Under the pieces are notes generated by a model. The model was not told the origin of the DNA. It saw only the letters and a program-made list of their open reading frames with translations, and searched no databases. This document shows, in pieces, positions 25,403 to 32,460 of a stretch of DNA of 41,492 nucleotides (position 1 is its first letter; every line of letters starts with the position of its first letter). This stretch comes from WRAI01 sp031549605 (GTDB lineage Bacteria; Bacillota; Clostridia; Oscillospirales; UBA929). Position numbers and translations under genes: made by a program. The DNA is taken from contig JAVBPM010000001.1 in assembly GCA_031549605.1 (NCBI GenBank), positions 1-41,492 on the forward strand. The letters are read 5' to 3'.

Positions 25403-26104
25403 GTGAAACGCTTGCTTGCCCTCTGCCTTTGCCTTGTGCTGTCGGCCTGTTCGACCGCGGACGAGACGAAGGGCTATGAAATCAACGACCCCGGCTGCGC
25501 CTATGTGCTGGAGCGCAAGTTGCTGGTGCCGCTTGGCGCGCCGCAGACCGCCGGCGAGCTGTCGCTGGACGGCCTGTTTTTCGACGGCGCGCGGCTGTAT
25601 GTGTCCATCAACAATGTGCCCGAGTCAACCAAGGCCGACGAGTTTTCCATCGACGACCGCTTGTGCGACCGGTTTGTGCTCACCGGGCCGAAGGAAGCGT
25701 TGCTGGTGTGGAACAACTTCCCCAACAAGACCGCCAACTACCTGCTGCACTGGGCGGTTGGCGGCACAGACCGGCTGGAAACCGCGCCGCTTTCGGTGAC
25801 AGAGCAGGCCTTCGAGCACCTCGACGTGGAGCGCGGCTACACGGGGTTGCGCATCAAGACGATGACCCTCTATAAAACCAGCACCTTGATGACGCTGGAG
25901 CTGCCGGCCGACAGCGACGCGACCGGGTTTCACCTCGAGCAATACGAAGTCATCGGCTCGGCCGCGTCCATTGACACAAACGGCCAGCTCTACACCATTC
26001 TCTTTCCCGTGCCGATTGAACTGAACAGCGCCTTTAAGCTACATACGACTGACAAGGACAACTACGTTATTTCGACGGCCAATGACACCATCACCGCCCA
26101 CTGA
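25403..26104 (+). CDS. Unrecognised lipoprotein
   Basis: A 233-aa predicted lipoprotein with lipobox LSAC (Cys16). The mature part has a long beta-rich profile (CAYVLERKLLVPLGAPQTAG, LFFDGARLYVSINN, LMTLELPADSDATGFHLEQ). I recognise no family; a two-lobed beta-sandwich is a guess from the strand pattern. Translation starts at GTG 25403, with GGGAGGA 8 nt upstream; the open frame extends to 25370 through the promoter and is not coding there. It is monocistronic, with its own promoter and a strong terminator. It diverges from the P-type ATPase. Confidence 0.75.
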   Translation: MKRLLALCLCLVLSACSTADETKGYEINDPGCAYVLERKLLVPLGAPQTAGELSLDGLFFDGARLYVSINNVPESTKADEFSIDDRLCDRFVLTGPKEALLVWNNFPNKTANYLLHWAVGGTDRLETAPLSVTEQAFEHLDVERGYTGLRIKTMTLYKTSTLMTLELPADSDATGFHLEQYEVIGSAASIDTNGQLYTILFPVPIELNSAFKLHTTDKDNYVISTANDTITAH

Positions 26105-26121
26105 GTCAACCGATGACGACA

Positions 26122-26154
26122 CAAAGCGGAACGCAGATGCTGCGTTCCGCTTTG
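26122..26154. terminator. Bidirectional terminator
   Basis: A 14-bp stem CAAAGCGGAACGCA with its complement closes a short loop and is followed by TTTGTCTGT. It separates the convergent lipoprotein and DUF1905 genes. Confidence 0.85.
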
Positions 26155-26173
26155 TTTGTCTGTGGAAGTTTTT

Positions 26174-26440
26174 CTAGCGCGGCAGCAGCGTGACGGTGAC
26201 GCTGTCACCCGGCTGCTTGCCGATTTGCGCGCGAATGTCCTTGCGCAAGCCGAGAATGTGGCAGGGCGTGCCCATTCTGACCAAGCTGCCGTCGTAGGCA
26301 ACGCCGTCAAACGTCGCGTGAACGGCCACGCGGCCCTTGCCGTAGTGCGCCTTGACGTCAAAGGGAATCTCGACATAGGCGCCGTCGATGCCCTCGACCT
26401 TGCGTATGACGGCGTCAAAGCTAATTTGTTCGTTGGACAT
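26174..26440 (-). CDS. DUF1905 domain protein
   Basis: A small 88-aa protein matching the DUF1905 pattern. It has an N-terminal FDAVIRKVEGIDGAYVEIPFDV strand pair, a central GKGRVAVHATFDGVAYDGSL and a C-terminal IGKQPGDSVTVTLLPR. The DUF1905 fold is a small beta-barrel of unknown function, often encoded alone or fused to a YdeI-type domain. The ATG has AAAGGAGG about 6 nt upstream. The gene begins 16 nt after the stop of the Ig-repeat lipoprotein on the same strand, so the two are probably co-transcribed. Confidence 0.8.
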   Translation of the reverse strand: MSNEQISFDAVIRKVEGIDGAYVEIPFDVKAHYGKGRVAVHATFDGVAYDGSLVRMGTPCHILGLRKDIRAQIGKQPGDSVTVTLLPR

Positions 26441-26456
26441 GGAGTTCCTCCTTTGG

Positions 26457-27968
26457 TTACGGCGCTGTGGCCGTTGGTGTCGGCGTCACGCCGCTGAAAT
26501 GGGCTGGATCGCGCTGGTTGGATACAGTGATGTCGTAAACAACAGACACACCGCCGGGCGCCGTGACTGTGACGGTGCAATGGCCGGCTTTTTTGGTTTC
26601 TAGATACAGCGCCGACGTCGGCTCGTACAGCTGCGCGATGGCCACCGTCGGGTCGGAGCTGCTGACGGTCAAGTCCAGCTTGGCCAGCCCGGCTTGCGGC
26701 CGGTACACCGCCGTCTCGGCGCCATTCTTGACCGACGCGGTCAGCGGCAGCCGGGTGATCGACTCCAGATACAGCTCGTGCCGCGTCTGTGTCGCGGTCA
26801 GCGACACGACCTCCAGCGGCGGGTCGGGATACAGTTCCGCCGGCGCGGTAGGCAGCTCATAGCCCAAAAGCGTAGGCGGCGTAAAAGGCTCAGCGGTCAC
26901 CACAATGCGCGTTGAGGCGCTGTGGCCGTTTCCGTCGGTCACGGTCAGCGTGCAGCTGCCCGGCTTGCGCGTCCACAACGCGCAAGAAAACGGTTCGTTG
27001 TTTGGGTTGGGCTCGACCCAAACCATAGACGGGTCGCCAACCGAAAAACGCAGCGGCGGCAGCGGTTGACTGTAGTCGTAATCGACCGCCCCGTTGCCGT
27101 AATCGACCTTGGCGCCGACAGGCAGCGACAGGTTGCTGCCCAGCTGGAATTCATAGCTGTTCTCGGCAAAATAAAGCTCGACCACCTCGCCCTGTGGGCT
27201 GGCCGACGCCGTTGACGCCGGCAGCTCGCTGACTACCGCTATGGTGCAGCTGGCGGTCAGGCCGCTGGGTCCGACGACGGTCATTTCGGTGCTGCCAATC
27301 TCTTTGCCCACCATAGCATCACCTATGACCTCGACCCGCGACGGGTGCGAGAAGGTCACGGCGTAGTCCTGCCACGCGCGCGTGGTAAATCCGTGGAAGC
27401 CGCCACTACTGCCCGGCTCAATGACGTCGCCCAGCGCAAACGCGACATCGACAAGCAACATCGGCGAGAAAGAGCTGTCAATCGGCACCGTGTACACCGG
27501 CGCGCTAAACCGCATGGCGGTGAAGGGCAGCTTGTTGGCCTCGACCTCGCTCATCATGTGCACCGGCGTGTCAGACACGACAATCACGCACGTCTCGGTG
27601 CGGTTGGCAAACGCAATGGTTAACGTGCACTCGCCCGGCTTGAGCGCCGTAATCACCAGCGAAAAGCTGGCGCCCACGACCACCTCGACGACCGTCGGGT
27701 CGTCCACTGACGCGGTAAGCGTGCCGTTTTTGTACTCGGTGCGGCTATACATCGTGCGCTGCTCGCCGCCAAAGAGATAAAACCGGCTGTAGGGCAGCAC
27801 GGCGCTGTCGTCGTTCGCCACGTCGGCCGGGCCGGTGCGGTGCGTCAGCGGGTCCAGCGCGTTTTCGTTGTTGACAATCGGCTGCTCGGTCGCCGGTTTT
27901 TCGCCGGCAACGCACCCGCCGACCATCGCCAGCAGTGCCAGACAAAGAATAATGGCCAGACACTTCAT
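26457..27968 (-). CDS. Ig-like repeat lipoprotein
   Basis: A 503-aa predicted lipoprotein with lipobox VGGC (Cys19). It contains at least four bacterial Ig-like units, each recognisable from a closing strand of the type GECTLTIAFANRTETCVIVV, GSTEMTVVGPSGLTASCTIAV, GSCTLTVTDGNGHSASTRIVV and GHCTVTVTAPGGVSVVYDITV. It ends in a Pro/Thr tail (TPTPTATAP). Such proteins are usually surface scaffolds or adhesins; nothing enzymatic is visible. The start is taken at 27968, where the lipoprotein signal begins. A second ATG 7 bases upstream is in another frame. The gene is upstream of DUF1905 and divergent from uppP. Confidence 0.8.
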   Translation of the reverse strand: MKCLAIILCLALLAMVGGCVAGEKPATEQPIVNNENALDPLTHRTGPADVANDDSAVLPYSRFYLFGGEQRTMYSRTEYKNGTLTASVDDPTVVEVVVGASFSLVITALKPGECTLTIAFANRTETCVIVVSDTPVHMMSEVEANKLPFTAMRFSAPVYTVPIDSSFSPMLLVDVAFALGDVIEPGSSGGFHGFTTRAWQDYAVTFSHPSRVEVIGDAMVGKEIGSTEMTVVGPSGLTASCTIAVVSELPASTASASPQGEVVELYFAENSYEFQLGSNLSLPVGAKVDYGNGAVDYDYSQPLPPLRFSVGDPSMVWVEPNPNNEPFSCALWTRKPGSCTLTVTDGNGHSASTRIVVTAEPFTPPTLLGYELPTAPAELYPDPPLEVVSLTATQTRHELYLESITRLPLTASVKNGAETAVYRPQAGLAKLDLTVSSSDPTVAIAQLYEPTSALYLETKKAGHCTVTVTAPGGVSVVYDITVSNQRDPAHFSGVTPTPTATAP

Positions 27969-28067
27969 TCATAATCGCCCCCTTGCCCTTAATACGTTTG
28001 TACAAAGCGACTTGTTACATCCAGTGTACGCCCGCCGCGCGAAACCGTCAACAGCGCAAAACAGCGA

Positions 28068-28096
28068 TTGAAAAAAAAGCCGTTCTATGATATACT
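28068..28096 (+). promoter_or_regulatory. Promoter for uppP-ftsK
   Basis: TTGAAA, 17 nt, TATACT, ending about 40 nt before the uppP ATG. Confidence 0.75.
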
Positions 28097-28135
28097 GCCA
28101 CAGGTTATGCTTTACATAATGGAGGCGCACAGAGT

Positions 28136-28999
28136 ATGAGTTTTTTTGAGGCCATTTTGTTTGGTTTTATTCAAGGTCTTGCCGAATTTTTGCCCATTTC
28201 CAGCTCCGGCCATCTCGCCATCATCGAAAATCTGGCCAACGTCCACGTCGACCTCACCTTCGATATCATGCTGCATTTCGGCACGCTGATCGCCATTTTT
28301 GTCGCCTTTTGGAAGGACATCACGGCCATAGTCGTCGAGTTCTTTAAGTGGATGTGGCTGCTCATTCACCGCAAGCGCTCGCTGCGCGAGCCGGCGGCGC
28401 GCCGCATGATCAAGCTGCTGTTAATCGCTTCACTGCCGTTGCCGGCGCTTGTCTTTGTCGAAAAGTACGCCGGCAGCCTCAAAAACTACCCCATCATCAT
28501 CGGCTTTGCGCTGTTGGTGACAGGTCTGTTGCTGTGGGCGGCTGACAAGGTGGGTCACGGCAAGAAAAACGAGATGTCCGCCCATTTCTCCGACGCCTTT
28601 CTCGTCGGTATCGCGCAGTGCATTGCCGCCATTCCCGGCCTGTCGCGCTCGGGCACGACCATCAGCACGGGTCTGATGCGTCGCTTCAACCGCCCGTTTG
28701 CCGTGCGCTTCTCCTTTTTAATGGCCATTCCCACCATCCTCGGCGCTACCGTTTACGAGCTGATTAAGGCGCTCAAAGGCGGCGGCGAGGAAACCGGCCT
28801 GCCCATGTCCGAGATTTGGCCGCAGACACTGGTCGGTATGGTCGTGGCCGGCGTGGTTGGCTACTTTGCCATCGCGCTGGTTAAAAAGTTAATCAAGAGT
28901 GATAAATTTGGCTATTTTGCTTACTATTGCTGGATTGTCGGCGCGCTGGTGATTGTCGGCGCGATTACCGGCGTGTTGAAAACCATGACAAACGCCTAA
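28136..28999 (+). CDS. uppP: Undecaprenyl-diphosphatase
   Basis: A 287-aa integral membrane enzyme (BacA/UppP) that dephosphorylates undecaprenyl diphosphate for recycling of the cell-wall lipid carrier. It can give bacitracin resistance. Catalytic motif 1 is GFIQGLAEFLPISSSGH (about residues 9-25) and motif 2 is IPGLSRSGTTIS (about 165-176). About seven or eight helices fit the family, and the length is standard. The ftsK gene follows 36 nt later and probably shares the promoter at 28068. Confidence 0.95.
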   Translation: MSFFEAILFGFIQGLAEFLPISSSGHLAIIENLANVHVDLTFDIMLHFGTLIAIFVAFWKDITAIVVEFFKWMWLLIHRKRSLREPAARRMIKLLLIASLPLPALVFVEKYAGSLKNYPIIIGFALLVTGLLLWAADKVGHGKKNEMSAHFSDAFLVGIAQCIAAIPGLSRSGTTISTGLMRRFNRPFAVRFSFLMAIPTILGATVYELIKALKGGGEETGLPMSEIWPQTLVGMVVAGVVGYFAIALVKKLIKSDKFGYFAYYCWIVGALVIVGAITGVLKTMTNA

Positions 29000-29035
29000 A
29001 CGTCTCGCCTCACACGCAGAGAAAGGACGGCGATT

Positions 29036-31561
29036 ATGCCCGCCAAGAATAAAAAGGCGCCGCCGGCGCGCGGCAAGAGCCAAAGCAAAAGCAAGCAGCC
29101 CAAACAGCCCAGCCCCGTACGGCGCGAGCTGTGGGGCTTTTTGTGCTTGCTGCTGGCGGTGTTTGCCTTTATCGGCCTGATTGGACTCAAGGGCGTGGTG
29201 CTCAATCTATTCGCGCTGGGCAGCAAGTACCTCATCGGCTGGGGCACCTACCTGCTGCCGGTGTCGCTGCTGGTCTGCGCGCTGCTGCTGTTCTTCCACG
29301 GCCGTCGGCCGGTTAAGGGCCGTATCACCATTGCGCTACTGCTGCCGCTGCTGCTGGCCATTCTGCTGCAGCTGCTGCTGGTCGACGAGCGCACGGTTTG
29401 GGCATTGAAAATGCTGACCGAGTTTGGCGACAGCGGTCTAGCGCTCAAAAGCGGCGGCATGTTCGGCGGTTTTTTGGCCGCCGTGCTGGGCTGGGCGCTC
29501 AGCCGCTTCTTTGCCGCACTGCTGATTATTGTGGCGCTGGCGGTCTGCGTGCTGGTGCTGCTGCGCGTTTCGGCGCACTCGGTCGTCGAGTTTTTGCGCC
29601 GTGACCGCGAGCCGCGCGAGCCAAAGCAACCGCCCGAGCCGGCCTACACGCAACAAGCCGGCCCGCGCCGCTTTGACCTGCCGGCTGTGGCGCCGCCACC
29701 GGCCAAGAAGCCCAAGAAGCAAGCGCCGCTTGTCGACACGCTGGCGCCCGATTTGTTCGGGCAGGCCAAAACGCCGACCGCGCCACGACCCGTCGCGGTG
29801 GTGGCCGACGAGCTGCCCGACGACGAGACGCTGCCGACCGAGACCGCGCACAACTTCGGCGCCAAGCCGGCGCTGGGCGCCTATACGATGTTTGACAGCA
29901 ACGCGCCGGTCGAGCGCCTGCCCACCGGCGGCGACAGTCTGGACACCAGCCTGCCCAGCGTGCTGTCGACCGTGGAGCGCGAGGCCACGCCGCCCGAGCA
30001 GCCGACGTCGGCGCCGGCAGACGAGCCGTTGCCCAAGACGCCGCCGACACAGCTGATGCACATTCCGTCGCCCGAGGATGGCTCGCCGACCTCGCCCTAC
30101 CGCTATCCGCCCATGACACTGCTTAAAAGCCAGCGCGCGACCGGCGGCCAAGAGGGGCAGCGCGAGATGGAGCAGATGGCCACGCGGCTGATGGACACGC
30201 TGACCAGCTTCCGCATCGACTGCCGCATTGTTAACGTCACGCGCGGCCCGACGGTCACGCGCTATGAGTTGGAGCTGGCCACCGGCGTCAAGCTGTCGAG
30301 CCTCAGCAACCTGTCGCACGACATCGCGCTGGCGCTGGGCGCCAACGGCGTGCGCATTGCGCCCGTGCCGGGCAAGGCCAGCGTTGTCGGCGTTGAGGTG
30401 CCCAACAAGCTGGTCAACGTCGTCTACCTGCGCGACGTGCTGGACGCCCATGAGTTTACCAAGCACAGCAGTCAGGTCGCCTTTGCCATCGGCAAGGACA
30501 TCAGCGGTGCCAGTGTTGTCGGTGACATCGCCAAAATGCCCCACCTGCTGATTGCCGGCACCACCGGCTCGGGCAAGAGCGTGTGCATGAACAGCTTGAT
30601 TATCAGCCTGCTGTACAAGTCGTCGCCCGAGGAGCTGCGGCTGATTATGGTCGACCCCAAGATGGTTGAATTTGACGTTTACAACGGCATCCCGCACCTG
30701 CTGGTGCCGGTGGTCACCGACCCCAAAAAAGCGGCCGGCGCGCTGCAATGGGCAGTCGTTGAGATGGAGAAGCGCTACCGCATGTTCCGCGAGCGCAGCG
30801 TGCGCAACATCGACGACTACAACCGCGAGGTCAGCGGCGACGAGGAAGCTCCGCATATGCCGCGCATTGTCGTGTTGATTGACGAGCTGGCCGACCTGAT
30901 GGTGGTCGCGCGCAAAGAGGTCGAGGAGTCGATTATCCGACTGGCGCAAAAGGCGCGCGCCGCCGGTATTTACTTGGTCATCGCCACACAGCGACCCAGC
31001 GCCGACGTCATCACGGGTCTGATGAAGGCCAACCTGCCCAGCCGCATCGCCTTTGCCGTCGCGTCGCAGCTGGAGTCGCGCATTATTCTCGACACCATGG
31101 GCGCCGAGGCGCTGATTGGCCGCGGCGACATGCTCTATTTGCCCCTAGGTGCACCCAAGCCGATGCGCGTGCAGGGCTGCTTTGTCACCACCGACGAGGT
31201 CGAGGAGATTGTTCGCTACGTCAAGGCCAACTGCGCGGCTGACTACAACGAGCAGACCATCAGCGAGATGGAGCAGATGGCCGAAAAGCGCGGCAGCAAC
31301 GGCAGCGGCGGCGGCGACCTCAGCGACGACGCCGACGACGACCCCATTCTCTACGACGCGCTGCGCGTCGCGGTTGAAAACGGCCGGCTGTCGACAACCA
31401 TGCTGCAAACGCGGCTCAAGCTGGGCTACGCCCGCGCCGCGCGCGTGGTCGACCAGTTGGAGGAACGCGGCTTCATCGGCCCACTCAACGGCGCCAAGCC
31501 GCGAGAGATTTTGATTTCCAGAGAGCAGTACGAGGAACTCATGGCAAGGCGAAGCCTGTAG
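29036..31561 (+). CDS. FtsK/SpoIIIE DNA translocase
   Basis: An 841-aa septal DNA pump that clears chromosome ends during division or sporulation. The N-terminal basic segment is followed by four membrane helices (about 40-185) and a Pro/Ala-rich linker (about 190-350). The RecA-like motor has beta-domain sequences (VTRGPTVTRYELELATGVKL), Walker A GTTGSGKS at residues 508-515 and Walker B VVLIDELADLMVVARKEVE. LVIATQRPSADVITGLMKANLPSR and the gamma winged-helix end (LQTRLKLGYARAARVVDQLEERGFIGP) complete it. Whether it serves as SpoIIIE or as a vegetative FtsK cannot be told from the sequence. The ATG follows GAAAGGA. Confidence 0.95.
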   Translation: MPAKNKKAPPARGKSQSKSKQPKQPSPVRRELWGFLCLLLAVFAFIGLIGLKGVVLNLFALGSKYLIGWGTYLLPVSLLVCALLLFFHGRRPVKGRITIALLLPLLLAILLQLLLVDERTVWALKMLTEFGDSGLALKSGGMFGGFLAAVLGWALSRFFAALLIIVALAVCVLVLLRVSAHSVVEFLRRDREPREPKQPPEPAYTQQAGPRRFDLPAVAPPPAKKPKKQAPLVDTLAPDLFGQAKTPTAPRPVAVVADELPDDETLPTETAHNFGAKPALGAYTMFDSNAPVERLPTGGDSLDTSLPSVLSTVEREATPPEQPTSAPADEPLPKTPPTQLMHIPSPEDGSPTSPYRYPPMTLLKSQRATGGQEGQREMEQMATRLMDTLTSFRIDCRIVNVTRGPTVTRYELELATGVKLSSLSNLSHDIALALGANGVRIAPVPGKASVVGVEVPNKLVNVVYLRDVLDAHEFTKHSSQVAFAIGKDISGASVVGDIAKMPHLLIAGTTGSGKSVCMNSLIISLLYKSSPEELRLIMVDPKMVEFDVYNGIPHLLVPVVTDPKKAAGALQWAVVEMEKRYRMFRERSVRNIDDYNREVSGDEEAPHMPRIVVLIDELADLMVVARKEVEESIIRLAQKARAAGIYLVIATQRPSADVITGLMKANLPSRIAFAVASQLESRIILDTMGAEALIGRGDMLYLPLGAPKPMRVQGCFVTTDEVEEIVRYVKANCAADYNEQTISEMEQMAEKRGSNGSGGGDLSDDADDDPILYDALRVAVENGRLSTTMLQTRLKLGYARAARVVDQLEERGFIGPLNGAKPREILISREQYEELMARRSL

Positions 31562-31574
31562 CCAAACTATAAGC

Positions 31575-31607
31575 AAGTCGCCGTTCAGCGTTGAACGGCG
31601 ACTTTTT
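31575..31607 (+). terminator. Terminator after ftsK
   Basis: A perfect 13-bp stem AAGTCGCCGTTCA with its complement around a 4-nt loop, ending in T5. Confidence 0.92.
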
Positions 31608-31657
31608 CGCGCGCGCTGGCGGCGGGAGCAACATTTTGCAGTGTATACATTTGCCAG

Positions 31658-31718
31658 CATTGTCATACAAAATCATACAATGTAAGCTTTGATAACTGTG
31701 ACTGCACGCTTTACAATG
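31658..31718 (+). promoter_or_regulatory. Promoter and possible operator of the RHH gene
   Basis: TTGATA (31689-31694), 17 nt, TACAAT (31712-31717) is a strong promoter. The motif TACAATG occurs at 31676-31682 and again over the -10 box (31712-31718). Its inverted core CATTGT occurs at 31658-31663, and CATACAA is repeated at 31664-31670 and 31674-31680. RHH repressors bind such tandem or inverted short sites, so autoregulation is likely but unproven. Confidence 0.6.
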
Positions 31719-31733
31719 TTTTCGGTGAGATGA

Positions 31734-31883
31734 ATGGGCATTGAGAAAAAAGTTCTAAGCGTGCGCATAGACAAAGAGCTACTCGACTTGCTGAAAGGCA
31801 TGGCAGCCGCGGAAAACCGCAGTCTTTCCAATTTGGTGGAAACCATCTTGAAGCAAACCACGGTACAAAGCAATGAATGCTGA
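31734..31883 (+). CDS. Ribbon-helix-helix DNA-binding protein
   Basis: A 49-aa protein with a complete Arc/CopG-type ribbon-helix-helix fold. The beta-strand is EKKVLSVRID, helix A is KELLDLLKGMAAAENRS, and helix B is LSNLVETILKQ. It should bind DNA as a dimer through the strand residues. The ATG lies about 17 nt after the -10 box, with GGTGAG as the ribosome site, so the leader is very short. The next gene starts inside its last codons in another frame, so the two are translationally coupled. RHH plus an overlapping small gene is the classic layout of a toxin-antitoxin or self-regulated pair, but the partner does not resemble a known toxin. Confidence 0.8.
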   Translation: MGIEKKVLSVRIDKELLDLLKGMAAAENRSLSNLVETILKQTTVQSNEC

Positions 31884-32118
31884 CAGCTGCTACGTTGTCG
31901 GCGGCACCGTTGTGCCGCGCGGGTTGACGCGGGTGCTGCGCGGGTTGGTGCGACGGGGCGTGCGGCACTTTGTCGTCAGCGACGCCAGCCTGTTTTGTCA
32001 GGCGGCGGTAGCGCAGCTGCTCAAGTGGCGGCGGCGCGGCGTGACGCTGGAGCTGGGCGGTTGCGCGCACGACTGTCGGTTTGTGCTATGTGTTGACGGC
32101 CTTTCGAGCCACTGGTAG
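31873..32118 (+). CDS. Short SLOG/DUF1273-like protein
   Basis: An 81-aa protein whose start overlaps the RHH gene by 11 nt. The order of elements resembles the first half of small SLOG (YpsA/DUF1273-like) proteins: SCYVVGGTVVP strand and loop, LTRVLRGLVRRG helix, VRHFVVSDASLFCQAAVAQLL strand and helix, and a VTLELGG strand. In those proteins the loop is usually GHR and a Gly-rich turn follows the second strand. Here they read GGT and SDASLF, so the nucleotide-binding residues look lost, and the C-terminal half is missing. It may be a degenerate remnant or a repurposed small protein. It is very Arg-rich (theoretical charge strongly positive). The family link is tentative. Confidence 0.55.
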   Translation: MNADSCYVVGGTVVPRGLTRVLRGLVRRGVRHFVVSDASLFCQAAVAQLLKWRRRGVTLELGGCAHDCRFVLCVDGLSSHW

Positions 32119-32130
32119 CGCACACCAAAA

Positions 32131-32455
32131 AACAGCGGCCGTTTTGTTCAAACGGCGGCTGCGCTGTGTGACAAAAAACTTGTTTTTTGTCACGCTGCCA
32201 GACTGACAAAGAAGTGCGCAGGCAAAGAAACGCTGTCCGTCGGCGTACGACGGTACGCCAGGACAGCGTTTCTGCAGCAAGTAAAACCATTGCCGCGCAG
32301 CGACCTTGTCGATGCGCCGCAAAACGTTAGTCGAGAATCAAGACACAGCTTTGCGTCGCCGTTTTCTCCTTTTTTTGACACTGGTTTTACGGTGCGCGCC
32401 TTTTTGACAGTCTGAACAGCCGCCGTTTTGTTCAAACGGCGGCTGCGCGTGTGAC
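32131..32455. repeat. Structured repeat, copy 2 (MITE-like or RNA-like)
   Basis: The second copy of the 216-nt core is at 32199-32414, with terminal inverted repeats at 32199-32220 and 32393-32414. It has a perfect two-part hairpin at 32226-32273 (13 bp plus an inner 7 bp, GGCGTAC) and 9-bp paired arms GTAAAACCA (32281-32289) and TGGTTTTAC (32382-32390). A perfect 12-bp hairpin lies at 32168-32193. The whole is bracketed by a direct repeat of about 42 nt (32131-32173 and 32415-32455) that itself contains the AGCCGCCGTTT hairpin. The bracketing hairpins differ from those of copy 1. It fills the gap between the SLOG-like gene and the convergent membrane-protein gene. Confidence 0.88.
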
Positions 32456-32460
32456 ATGGC

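Noticed and set aside
27745..28005. 86-codon minus-strand frame starting just before the Ig-repeat lipoprotein
   Set aside because: Out of frame with the lipoprotein signal; Arg-rich shadow translation.
29438..30949. 503-codon minus-strand frame opposite ftsK
   Set aside because: Antisense of the FtsK motor; Arg/His/Gln-rich translation with no domain.
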